NCBI GenBank assembly: GCA_034437275.1
Contig: DAOTUD010000009.1
Coordinates: 1-23,928, forward strand
Length of the DNA stretch: 23,928 bases
From: TC-15 sp034437275
GTDB lineage: Bacteria > Chloroflexota > Anaerolineae > Aggregatilineales > Aggregatilineaceae
Direction of reading: 5' to 3'
Shown: positions 1-6,818 of the stretch, in pieces
Numbering within the stretch: position 1 is the stretch's first letter
How the letters are laid out: each line of letters starts with the position of its first letter
Program-made: the position numbers and the translations under genes
The notes under the pieces: model-generated
What the model was told of the DNA's origin: nothing
The model's input: only the letters and a program-made list of their open reading frames with translations
The model's database searches: none

Positions 1-86
1 CTCCCATATAAGGGGCGAGGGGAAAAGTGCGCGCTGTGACTCCCCCTCGCCCCACTGGGTGGGAGAGGGGGCCGGGGGGTGAGGGG
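1..86. repeat. GC-rich interspersed hairpin repeat, copy 1
   Basis: Bases 12-22 (GGGGCGAGGGG) pair perfectly with 43-53, and CTCCCA at 1-6 pairs with TGGGAG at 60-65, giving a long hairpin followed by a G-rich tail (66-86). A closely related copy in the same orientation lies at 23691-23776; loop bases differ while the stems are kept. A shorter, inverted relative lies at 12368-12427. The copy may begin to the left of the window. It lies between genes and codes for nothing visible. Confidence 0.8.
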
Positions 87-140
87 GGATAGGGGATGAG
101 GGCCAACCGGTGGGCATATATTTCCGCCACCCTGTACTAG

Positions 141-166
141 AAAAGGGACAGCGCTGCCGCTGCCCC
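141..166 (-). terminator. Probable intrinsic terminator of the 55-residue mini-gene
   Basis: On the minus strand, GGGGCAGCG (166-158) pairs with CGCTGTCCC (153-145) with one mismatch and a four-base loop, and is followed by TTTT (144-141). It starts 33 bases after the stop codon of the minus-strand gene at 199-366. The T run is short, so it is only a moderate candidate. Confidence 0.45.
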
Positions 167-198
167 TCCTCATGAAAATACGCGCGTGTGTGTTGGTG

Positions 199-366
199 CT
201 ACTGCTGCTTGCCCTGCGCCGCCAGGTGCCGCTGGTACGAGCGCCAGCCGGGGCAAATGTAGGTGTGCCAGCGCCACAACCGCGCCTTCCAGGTCTTCGG
301 GTGCTCCTCGGCGGACTGACGCCACTTGCATTCTTCGCAGGGGTGCTTGTCTTGTTCTTCGGCCAT
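199..366 (-). CDS. 55-residue Cys/Trp/His-rich small protein
   Basis: This minus-strand frame encodes 55 residues from ATG at 366 to TAG at 199. AGAGAGGA lies about 8 bases before the start. The N-terminus is acidic, followed by a CEECKW motif (C10, C13), several Trp (W15, W26, W31, W33, W41), H34 and a CPGW motif (C38). The three Cys plus His could form a small metal site; this is inferred from composition only. I recognise no family. It follows degV on the same strand with a 98-base gap, and TATAGA (430-425, minus) could be its own -10 box. A terminator-like hairpin follows it. The Shine-Dalgarno site, amino-acid composition and terminator support a real gene. Confidence 0.6.
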   Translation of the reverse strand: MAEEQDKHPCEECKWRQSAEEHPKTWKARLWRWHTYICPGWRSYQRHLAAQGKQQ

Positions 367-464
367 GATCGTGTTCCTCTCTGTTCTACTTGGCCCTGTC
401 GGCTTGGATGTTCACATCACTGATCTATACGTGCGGAGGGCTGCCGGCGTTGCGCGTGCCGCAC

Positions 465-1367
465 TTATACCGGCCAGTCGCCCGCTACAAAGCCGAGCGC
501 GAAGGCGTGCGGGCCAACATGCACGCCCAACACCGGCGTGCTGTAGGTTTTTTCGAGCAGCACGCCGTCGTATTGTTCGTCCAGCCGGGCGATGATTTCG
601 TCCGCCATGCTGATTGTCGGCTCGACGCCGTGCACCGCCAGCGCGCGCAGCTTGCCGCCGGGTTCCACGCGCTTTTCGACCTCTTTGGCGAAGAAATCGA
701 CCGCGCGCTTCAGGCGGCGCACGCGGCCCGCCGAAATGTACGTCCCGATGGTGTCGCCCGCCTTGCTGACGGTGATCACGGGCTTGATGTGCAGCAGTTG
801 TGCCGCGTGGTATTGCACCGACCCGATGCGCCCGCCGCGCACCAGATAGGTCAGGTCGTCCATCACGAAGAACAGTTCCCCGGCGGCGTGCGTTTGCTCC
901 AGCAAGGGGACGATCTGCTCGGCGGTGTGGCCCGCCTGGGCCGCGCGGGCGGCGGTCAGCACTTGCAGGCCCAGCGCCCCGGAGAGCGTGCCCGCGTCGT
1001 GGACCGTGATCGCCAGGTCGGGCAGGTCGCGCGCCGCCTGGCGCGCGGCATTGACCGTGCCGCTCAGCCCGGCGCTGAGGTGAACCGACAGGATGGGCGT
1101 GCCGTCCGCGCCGATCTGCTGGTACACCTCGCGGAACTCGTGGACGGTCGGCTGCGAGCTGGTGGGGTGCACGTCACCGCGCTCCAGGCGTTCGACGAAT
1201 TGGTTGAGGTCCATATCCACGCTGCTGAGGTAGCTTTCGTCGCCGAACAGCACCCGCAGCGGCACGCGGCGGATCGCGTAGTCGTCGTAAAAATGCGGCG
1301 GCAGGTCACAGGTGCCATCCGTCACAATGACGGGGGGACGGGCCGCCGGTGGGGAGTTGGTCATCAT
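465..1367 (-). CDS. DegV family fatty-acid-binding protein
   Basis: This 300-residue protein matches the DegV family throughout. DegV proteins bind a fatty acid in a cleft between two alpha/beta domains; in some Gram-positives they present acyl chains to a fatty-acid kinase. Visible signatures are the N-terminal VTDGTCDLP strand-loop (the family usually has DSxxDL), the TSQPT segment, the LSAGLSGTVNAA loop that contacts the lipid carboxylate, GGRIG, and LLHIKPVI. Length is normal. Two ATG codons are adjacent (1367 and 1364). GGAGG lies 4 bases before the first and 7 before the second, so translation probably starts at 1364. No fatty-acid kinase gene is seen nearby. It is divergent from the gene at 1580; the 212-base gap between them holds both promoters. 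Confidence 0.93.
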   Translation of the reverse strand: MMTNSPPAARPPVIVTDGTCDLPPHFYDDYAIRRVPLRVLFGDESYLSSVDMDLNQFVERLERGDVHPTSSQPTVHEFREVYQQIGADGTPILSVHLSAGLSGTVNAARQAARDLPDLAITVHDAGTLSGALGLQVLTAARAAQAGHTAEQIVPLLEQTHAAGELFFVMDDLTYLVRGGRIGSVQYHAAQLLHIKPVITVSKAGDTIGTYISAGRVRRLKRAVDFFAKEVEKRVEPGGKLRALAVHGVEPTISMADEIIARLDEQYDGVLLEKTYSTPVLGVHVGPHAFALGFVAGDWPV

Positions 1368-1533
1368 TCAGCCTCCAGGCCTTCATACAGTTGTGCGGTC
1401 ACAACACAAAACAGCCCGGCACAACCGGCGGGCATCGTCTCATCCCATACAACCCCATTGATGCAGGTTCGTTGCTCTGTGCGGCCTTGCAGTTCCCTGC
1501 GTCGCGCCTCTGGCTTGTTTGGCCCAATCCGAT

Positions 1534-1539
1534 TACACT
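1534..1539 (+). promoter_or_regulatory. Putative -10 box (TACACT) of the gene at 1580
   Basis: TACACT lies 46 bases before the ATG at 1580, the same position relative to the start codon as similar boxes before other genes here. No convincing -35 hexamer is present 16-18 bases upstream (TGGCTT at 1511-1516). Confidence 0.4.
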
Positions 1540-1579
1540 AGAGGGCAGGGGGTGCTGACGACCAGAGGAGCGATACGCG

Positions 1580-1972
1580 ATGTCTCTTTACGATAAGGCT
1601 GCCGGCGCCGTGCTGGACAAACTATGGGAGGACCACGAGTTTCGCGTCTTTTTCTACGACCTGGGCTACGAACTGGCCGACCTGGGGCCGTTGATCCCCC
1701 GGGTGTTCGTCCCGGCCTATCTCGACTTCAAGCACTCGCTGGAGGGCGGCGCGCTGGAGATGTTGGAGGCGCAGGTCACGCAGGATTTACTCTCGCCGCT
1801 GTACGACCGGCCCAACTTCCGCGAGATGTGGGAGCAGTGGGACCAGCCGACGCGCGACGCCTTCTTGCGCGAGCAGTCCGAGATGCAGCTTGGGCTGCTG
1901 CTGGTGATGGTCTACGAGACGGAACTGGCCGAGGTCTACCAGGATGCGTTTCTGGATTACCTGGACGAGTGA
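1580..1972 (+). CDS. Conserved-looking acidic hypothetical protein, 130 aa
   Basis: The frame starts at ATG 1580, with AGAGGAG about 10 bases upstream. The product is acidic, soluble and rich in Trp, Tyr, Leu and Glu, with predicted amphipathic helices throughout and no signal peptide, membrane span, Cys pair or recognisable nucleotide-binding motif. I do not recognise the family. GC-rich third positions support coding. It ends 13 bases before the SUMF1-like fragment at 1986, but nothing links the two functionally. Confidence 0.8.
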   Translation: MSLYDKAAGAVLDKLWEDHEFRVFFYDLGYELADLGPLIPRVFVPAYLDFKHSLEGGALEMLEAQVTQDLLSPLYDRPNFREMWEQWDQPTRDAFLREQSEMQLGLLLVMVYETELAEVYQDAFLDYLDE

Positions 1973-1985
1973 GGCAGCATCAACT

Positions 1986-2147
1986 ATGACCTACCGCACC
2001 GTCACTGCCACCCGCCTCGGCCCGCCCGCGGTGCTCCAGATCGTTGAGCATGACGTGCGCTTCGCGTGGACCACGTATCGCAATCCCCGCGAACCCGACG
2101 CCCGGGACTTCTACAGCGGCTTTCGCGTGGTGTGCCCGGTGCCCTAA
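1986..2147 (+). pseudogene. SUMF1/formylglycine-generating-enzyme C-terminal fragment
   Basis: The frame from ATG 1986 encodes 53 residues. Its second half, FAWTTYRNPREPDARDFYSG followed by FRVV, resembles the end of SUMF1 / formylglycine-generating-enzyme-like domains, whose last strands read roughly R-x-x-Y-R-N...GFRVV. A complete domain is about 200-250 residues, so over three quarters is missing, including any catalytic Cys. The first 25 residues do not look like SUMF1. GAGG about 12 bases upstream could allow translation. The likeliest reading is a decayed remnant; a genuine mini-protein that only shares the motif is the alternative. Confidence 0.5.
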
Positions 2148-2158
2148 CACGCGCCGGA

Positions 2159-2186
2159 TTGAACGCGGCACACGTTTTGTTACGAT
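2159..2186 (+). promoter_or_regulatory. Putative promoter of the zinc-ribbon gene
   Basis: TTGAAC (2159-2164) and TACGAT (2181-2186) are separated by 16 bases. The -10 box is 47 bases before the ATG at 2228, in keeping with the other promoters in the window. Confidence 0.45.
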
Positions 2187-2227
2187 CTAGGGTGAAAGGA
2201 GCAAACGAGATTTAGGAGGACACATTT

Positions 2228-2458
2228 ATGCCAGACGTGAAATGCAGCAAATGCGGTGGGGATATGGACGCGGGATTTTTGCTCGATTCGGGCTACGGCG
2301 GCTCAGTCGTCGCTCGCTGGATCGTCGGTAAGCCGGAACGCGCGTTCCTGCGCGGCGTGAAGACCAACCGCCGCAAGATTCCGGTCACCGCCTACCGCTG
2401 CACCGAGTGCGGCGCGCTGGAGTTTTACGCCCACGCCGAGGACGAATTGCCGGCCTGA
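2228..2458 (+). CDS. Small zinc-ribbon protein with two CxxC motifs
   Basis: This 76-residue protein has CSKCGG near the N-terminus (Cys 6 and 9) and CTECG near the C-terminus (about Cys 58 and 61), the four-Cys arrangement of a zinc ribbon. Between them lies a GFLLDSGYGG...W.VGKPE segment typical of small bacterial zinc-ribbon proteins (the DUF6487-like type, from memory). No catalytic motif is present, so the role is unknown; structural zinc binding is the safe statement. TAGGAGG precedes the ATG by about 8 bases. It looks monocistronic, with its own promoter upstream and a repeat downstream. Confidence 0.85.
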   Translation: MPDVKCSKCGGDMDAGFLLDSGYGGSVVARWIVGKPERAFLRGVKTNRRKIPVTAYRCTECGALEFYAHAEDELPA

Positions 2459-2472
2459 TATCCGCAAGAAAG

Positions 2473-2570
2473 GTCCACGAACGAGTTATCGCTGTGCCGG
2501 CTTTACCCCTCCCCGCGCGCGGAGAGGGGGAAACCGTTGACAGACAAAACCAGAATCTAGCATAAGTCCC
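2473..2570. repeat. MITE-like GC-rich interspersed repeat, copy 2
   Basis: The element has three visible parts. An 18-base left motif, GTCCACGAACGAGTTATC (2473-2490), recurs inverted with one change at 12457-12474. A hairpin core at 2502-2533 runs TTTACCCCTC... to ...GAGGGGGAAA. The right end, CTAGCATAA (2557-2565), is identical to the right end of the element at 9139-9284. The left end does not keep the inverted TTATGCTAG seen in that copy. It fills most of the 239-base gap between the zinc-ribbon gene and the GYD gene; a plausible promoter follows it. Confidence 0.7.
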
Positions 2571-2624
2571 ACATGGTTTTCCTTCAGTGAGAATGTTCCA
2601 ACTCTGCCCCACCAAAAAGCCGCC

Positions 2625-2652
2625 TAGAAAAATCGGCGGAATGGTCTACAAT
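2625..2652 (+). promoter_or_regulatory. Putative promoter of the GYD-methyltransferase pair
   Basis: TAGAAA (2625-2630) and TACAAT (2647-2652) are separated by 16 bases. The -10 box is 51 bases before the ATG at 2698. Confidence 0.5.
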
Positions 2653-2697
2653 AGAGCGCGCTAATCTATTGTTTTTTGCGAAAGGATACATCTGCCG

Positions 2698-2997
2698 ATG
2701 CCGGTCTATATTTTGCTGAGCACCCTCACCGAACACGGCGTGTCGTGCGTGATCGACCGCCCGGCCTGCCTGCGCGAGATCAGCATGCAGATCGAAAACC
2801 TGGGCGTCAAAGTGCTGGACCAGTACGCGACGCTCGGCCAGTACGACTTCGTGCATGTGATCGACGCGCCGGATAACGAGACGGTCGCACGGGTGAGCAT
2901 GGAGCTGGTCGCGCGCGGGCACTTCAAGCCGCTCAGCCTGCCGACGATCTCGCTCAACGACTTCATCAGCCGCCTGAGCCTGGATCACCAGCCCTGA
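2698..2997 (+). CDS. GYD domain-containing protein
   Basis: This 99-residue single-domain protein matches the GYD family (PF08734 type), small ferredoxin-like alpha/beta proteins of unknown function. The family signature G-x-Y-D is present as LGQYDFVHVIDAPDN at about residues 46-60, after the helix IENLGVKVLDQYAT, and the YILLSTLTEHG first strand also fits. AAAGGA lies about 11 bases before the ATG. The stop codon is 15 bases before the next start, so it is probably co-transcribed with the methyltransferase at 3013. No enzymatic activity can be assigned. Confidence 0.88.
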   Translation: MPVYILLSTLTEHGVSCVIDRPACLREISMQIENLGVKVLDQYATLGQYDFVHVIDAPDNETVARVSMELVARGHFKPLSLPTISLNDFISRLSLDHQP

Positions 2998-3012
2998 CGG
3001 GGCGACTCCATC

Positions 3013-3828
3013 ATGCCGTCTGACTCCATACCATTCGACCGCGCGGCGGGCTTCTACGACGAGACGCGCGGCTTCCCGCCCGGCGAGGAGCGCGCCGCCG
3101 CCGGTCTGTTTGTCGCGGCGGGCGATCTCGGCGCGCGCAGCCGCGTGCTGGAGGTTGGCGTGGGCACGGGACGCATCGCGCTGCCGCTGGCGGATCGCGT
3201 CGGGGTGATGATCGGTGTGGACCTCTCCGCGCCGATGCTGGCCCGGCTGCACGCCAAGCGCCGTGACGAGCCGCTGCACCCGCTGCGCGGCGACGCGACG
3301 CGGCTGCCCTTCGCAGCGGCGACGTTCGACGCGGTGATCGCGGTGCACGTCTTCCACCTGATCCCCGGCTGGCAGCGTGCGCTGCGCGAGGTGGCGCGCG
3401 TGCTGCGTCCGGGGGGCTGTTTGCTGTCGGGATTCAACGACTGGCTGCGCGATGGCCCGGTGCAGGCGGTGCTGGGGCCGGTGTGGCGCGCGGCGGTCGG
3501 TGAGGACAACTTCACGCCCAACGTGGGCGTCCCGCGCGCGGAGTACCGTACCTTCCTGGAGGAGTCCGGCTGGCGGCCCGCCGCTGAGGCGCACGTCCAC
3601 ACCTACGCCACCACCGAATCCGCGCGCCGCTACCTGGATCACCTGGAGCGGCGGGTGTGGTCGAGCCTGTGGCGTATCCCGGACGATGCCTGGGCGCGCG
3701 GCGTGCAGGCCGTGCGGGACGCGGTCGCGCGGCACTTCCCCGACCCCGACGCGGCGACGACCATCGAGCGGCGCTTCACGGTGCGCGCCTATCTGCCGCC
3801 AGGCCGCGCATATCCCACTGCAACCTGA
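3013..3828 (+). CDS. Class I SAM-dependent methyltransferase
   Basis: This 271-residue protein has the class I Rossmann methyltransferase motifs in order: motif I VLEVGVGTGR (residues 45-54) for S-adenosylmethionine, the acidic end of strand 2 in GVDLSAPML, GDATRLPFAAATFDAV (motif II region), then the motif III region VARVLRPGG. This is the Methyltransf_11 / UbiE-like layout. The C-terminal part (after about residue 150) carries FTPNVGVPRAEYRTFLEESGW, common in small-molecule methyltransferases, and gives no firm substrate. The Shine-Dalgarno site is weak (GGGGCGA), which suggests translation coupled to the upstream GYD gene 15 bases away. Confidence 0.93.
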   Translation: MPSDSIPFDRAAGFYDETRGFPPGEERAAAGLFVAAGDLGARSRVLEVGVGTGRIALPLADRVGVMIGVDLSAPMLARLHAKRRDEPLHPLRGDATRLPFAAATFDAVIAVHVFHLIPGWQRALREVARVLRPGGCLLSGFNDWLRDGPVQAVLGPVWRAAVGEDNFTPNVGVPRAEYRTFLEESGWRPAAEAHVHTYATTESARRYLDHLERRVWSSLWRIPDDAWARGVQAVRDAVARHFPDPDAATTIERRFTVRAYLPPGRAYPTAT

Positions 3829-3879
3829 CGCCCGGCGGCTGCCCAATCGACGCTCATCCTACGCCCGCGCGATTCAGTG

Positions 3880-3885
3880 TACAAT
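3880..3885 (+). promoter_or_regulatory. Putative -10 box (TACAAT) of the FG-GAP gene
   Basis: TACAAT followed by GGGG lies 64 bases before the ATG at 3944. No clear -35 hexamer is visible at 16-18 bases spacing. Confidence 0.4.
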
Positions 3886-3943
3886 GGGGTGGGGATCAGG
3901 CAGCGCCCATCGCCAACTCTCATCAGAAAGGGCATATCTCAAC

Positions 3944-6124
3944 ATGATAGTTTCCAGGCGAATTGTCCGAAAGGTAGTATTGGGAGCGCTCCCGCTGGCG
4001 GCGCTCGTCGTGTTAGGCGTGGGGCTGGCGGGCGAGGTCGGGCCGGGCGCGGCGCAGGGGCCGGAGGGCTTCACCCCGGCCCAGACCTGGCACAGCGCTT
4101 TTTGCTTTGGCGACGAAACCTGCACCGTCGGCGATGTCAACGGCGACGGCCTGGACGATATCGTGGCCTTCATCCACGACACCCAGGGCCAGGCCGCGCT
4201 GGGGGATGTGTGGGTCGCGTTGAGCACCGGCAGCGGTTTCGGGCAGGAGTTCAAAGCGCACGATGGCTTTTGCTCCGACACGCGCGACTGCGTGGTCGGC
4301 GACGTCAACGGCGACGGCAGCGCCGATCTGGTGGCGTACATGCGCGGGGCCGGGGGCACGGAGGTGTATGTTGCGCTGGCGGACGGCAGCGGGTATTTTG
4401 GCAATCCCCAGGTGTGGAGCAACTCATTCTGCCTGAGCGCCGGTCCGTGCTTGCTGGGTGACTTCAACGGCGACGCACGCCAGGACTTGCTGCACGTCAT
4501 GCGCAACGCCTCGGCCCCCGGCAACGTCGGCACGGCCAGCGTGCAGTTCTCGACCGGGGGCGGCGTCAGCCCGCAGCCAGCGTCGATCGCCGGCGAAGGC
4601 ATCTTCGAGTTCTACCACGTCGGGGATGTCAACGGCGACGGCATGGACGACCTGGCCGCCATCGATCAGGATGACCTCTCCGGGAATGCGCAGATATCGG
4701 TCGCGCTTTCGACGGGAGCCGGGTTCAACACCCCCACCGTGTGGCATAATGATTTCTGCATGTTCGACAGCGCGGTCTGCACGCTGGGTGATGTGAACGG
4801 TGACGGCGTGGACGACGCGGTGATGTTCCTGCGCGATGCCGAGCCGGGCGTGATGGGCTTCAGCCAGCGCCAGGGCCGCATCGATGTGGCGCTCGCCACC
4901 GGCGCCAGCTTCGGGCAGATCGCCTCGCAGTTGCTGGGCTTTTGCGTCGGTGACGAGCAGTGTCACCTGGGCGACTTCAACGGCGATGGCCGCCAGGACG
5001 CGCTCGCGTTCGTGGGCAGCGCCGCCACCGGGAACCCGCCCGGCACAGTGTACGTCGCGCTCTCGACGATGACCGGCGGCATGATCAGCCCGCCGCCCGC
5101 GCCCGGCTCCGGCACCGGCGACGCCGGCAGCACCGGCGGTTCGCCGGGGTCTGGGACCGGCAACGCGACTGCTGCTAATGCCGACCTGCTGCTGATCTAC
5201 GACGCCGGGGTGCCGGTCTTCACCATGCAGAACGTCTCCGGCGCGCCGCTCAACCTGGAGCCGCTCAGCTTCCGGGGCGCGGGGCTGACGGTGCCCTCGT
5301 CGATCTGGGCCGCCTACACTGCCTCGCCGCTGGGCAGCTTCAAGCACATCGGCTGTCTGCAAATCTGGGCCTACGGCATCCCGGACCAGCCCGCCCCGCC
5401 CGAATGTGGCAGCGCGCGGCAGGCGTGGCTGAATGACAACCGCTACCTGTTCTGGACCGAGGGATCGTTCGAGGTGCTGTATAACGGCGCGGTGGTGACC
5501 TCCTGCACCGGGGAGAACGCGCGCTGCTATGTGGACCTGCCGGGCAGCGCCGCCACGCCCGCCCCGCCGCCTGCCCCGCCGGCCACCGGCGACGACGAGC
5601 CGTTAATCATCTTCGCGGCCAACCGCGCGAACATCGCGCCGGGCGAATGCGTGACCGTCACCTGGCAGACGGCGAACATCGCCGAGGTGTACTACCAGGA
5701 CCAGCCGGTCACCGGCAACGAATCGCGCACCGAATGCCCCACCCGGACCACCACCTACCAGCTGCGCGTCATCTTGCGGGACGGCACCACCACCACACGC
5801 AGCATCACGATCAACATTGCCGACACCCGGCAGTGTCGCGCGCTGACCATCGTGAAGACCGCGTACTTTTCCGGCGACCCGGGCTTCCGCGTGGAGGTGG
5901 TCGAGCCGATGTCGCCCTGTGGCGCGAGCATGAGCTGGCTGGACAGCACGCAGATCATGCTGGCGGTCGAGCCGCTGTGGTCCTCGTCCAGTTACGAGAT
6001 CACGTCCAGCGACTGCGATAACGTGCAGATGACGCACGATGCCGCCAATTCGCGCAAGGTCATCACGCTGACCATGCCGGCACGCGACTGCACGCTTGTT
6101 GTGCACCGCTACAGCACCGACTAG
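3944..6124 (+). CDS. Secreted FG-GAP/VCBS repeat protein with Ig-like tail
   Basis: This 726-residue protein starts at ATG 3944, with AGAAAGGG upstream; the open frame extends further 5' but would overlap the methyltransferase. A signal peptide (RRIVRK, hydrophobic core, AAQ cut near residue 35) is followed by six repeats of about 55-65 residues centred on GD(V/F)NGD at about residues 63, 119, 172, 227, 282 and 343. These are the Ca-binding loops of FG-GAP/VCBS beta-propeller repeats. All but the fourth are preceded by an F-C-x5/6-C pair. A Gly/Ser/Pro linker (about 382-408) leads to a Cys-containing beta domain with conserved Trp and QIW motifs, a second Pro-rich linker, an Ig-like domain (GECVTVTWQTANIAEVYY, RTTTYQLRV) and a Cys-rich C-terminus. 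It is probably an extracellular adhesion or surface protein; no enzyme motif is seen. Confidence 0.9.
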   Translation: MIVSRRIVRKVVLGALPLAALVVLGVGLAGEVGPGAAQGPEGFTPAQTWHSAFCFGDETCTVGDVNGDGLDDIVAFIHDTQGQAALGDVWVALSTGSGFGQEFKAHDGFCSDTRDCVVGDVNGDGSADLVAYMRGAGGTEVYVALADGSGYFGNPQVWSNSFCLSAGPCLLGDFNGDARQDLLHVMRNASAPGNVGTASVQFSTGGGVSPQPASIAGEGIFEFYHVGDVNGDGMDDLAAIDQDDLSGNAQISVALSTGAGFNTPTVWHNDFCMFDSAVCTLGDVNGDGVDDAVMFLRDAEPGVMGFSQRQGRIDVALATGASFGQIASQLLGFCVGDEQCHLGDFNGDGRQDALAFVGSAATGNPPGTVYVALSTMTGGMISPPPAPGSGTGDAGSTGGSPGSGTGNATAANADLLLIYDAGVPVFTMQNVSGAPLNLEPLSFRGAGLTVPSSIWAAYTASPLGSFKHIGCLQIWAYGIPDQPAPPECGSARQAWLNDNRYLFWTEGSFEVLYNGAVVTSCTGENARCYVDLPGSAATPAPPPAPPATGDDEPLIIFAANRANIAPGECVTVTWQTANIAEVYYQDQPVTGNESRTECPTRTTTYQLRVILRDGTTTTRSITINIADTRQCRALTIVKTAYFSGDPGFRVEVVEPMSPCGASMSWLDSTQIMLAVEPLWSSSSYEITSSDCDNVQMTHDAANSRKVITLTMPARDCTLVVHRYSTD

Positions 6125-6136
6125 CCAGCACGGCGA

Positions 6137-6182
6137 GGGTGTGAGGCCTGGCTGCAATGGCCCCTCACACCCCCTTTGTTTC
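6137..6182 (+). terminator. Intrinsic terminator after the FG-GAP gene
   Basis: GGGTGTGAGG (6137-6146) pairs perfectly with CCTCACACCC (6163-6172) around a 16-base loop, followed by CCTTTGTTT. It begins 13 bases after the stop codon. The T run is broken by a G, so strength is uncertain. Confidence 0.6.
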
Positions 6183-6533
6183 CCTCCTCACCGCCGGGGC
6201 CAGCCCGTCCCGTCCCCGTTCCGCACGACCAGCACGCGGTCGAAACTGTGATCGGTGTATCAAACATGGTCACTTGCCCTTCAAATGTGCTATCCTTCTA
6301 TCTGGTTTGATGAAGAAAGGCGGCAAAACGTTTCGTCGTGTGGCAAAAAAATCGTCTCGCAGGCGGAAAATAGCAAGATTTTTCATTAAGATTTTTTGAC
6401 AATTTAAGGGGACTTTGCTAGGCTTGTGCATTATAATACAGCGTCACGGGGGGTGTTTTTGAGGACGCTTACCAACCCCGGCAGCTGCGCAGACACACAC
6501 ACAACTTATTGCTTATTGAGGAAGAACCAGAGC
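6183..6533 (+). promoter_or_regulatory. AT-richer leader and promoter region of the atp operon
   Basis: This 351-base stretch is markedly richer in A+T than its surroundings between about 6245 and 6440. It holds TTGACA (6396-6401), which pairs at 17-base spacing with a weak TAGGCT (6419-6424), and a consensus TATAAT at 6432-6437 with no good -35 box of its own. Either could drive the atp operon, leaving a leader of roughly 90 bases. A similar GATTTTT run is repeated just upstream (6377-6397). I see no convincing gene here. Confidence 0.5.
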
Positions 6534-6818
6534 ATGGGCAAACAGCAGCCAAACGACTATATGCGCAACCTTGCTCTGGCGTCGCTGGCCGGGCAGGCCG
6601 GCTGCGTGACCGTTGTCCTGATCTTCGCGGCGTTGTTCGCCGGGTTGTTTCTGGATGCGCAGTTGGGCACCCGACCGGTGTTTACGCTTGGGCTGATTTT
6701 GATGAGTGTGCCGCTGAGCCTGTTTGTGATGGTCCGGCTGATGCTCTCGTCAGTCAGTTCGATGAATCTCGATGGTGCGTCCCCGGAGGAATCATTGACG
6801 AAGGAGAAAGACTCTTGA
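6534..6818 (+). CDS. atpI: AtpI/AtpZ-like ATP synthase accessory protein
   Basis: This 94-residue protein has two membrane spans (about residues 11-38 and 46-70) joined by the short GLFLDAQLGTRP turn, which matches the (F/L)D..LGT.P signature of AtpZ/AtpI proteins. These assist assembly of the c-ring or Mg2+/Ca2+ handling and are encoded first in many atp operons. The start at ATG 6534 is chosen because GAGGAAG lies about 9 bases upstream and the resulting N-terminus fits the family. Its TGA stop overlaps the TTG start of atpB (TTGA), so the two are translationally coupled. Confidence 0.85.
   Translation: MGKQQPNDYMRNLALASLAGQAGCVTVVLIFAALFAGLFLDAQLGTRPVFTLGLILMSVPLSLFVMVRLMLSSVSSMNLDGASPEESLTKEKDS

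Noticed and set aside
2584..3846. A 420-codon minus-strand frame opposite the GYD and methyltransferase genes
   Set aside because: It is an antisense shadow, low-complexity and Arg/His/Gln-rich, with no motif.
6310..6399. A 29-codon frame for a very basic peptide (13 Lys/Arg) before the atp operon
   Set aside because: It has no ribosome-binding site and the basic content follows from A-rich codons in an AT-rich stretch; it is better read as leader DNA.
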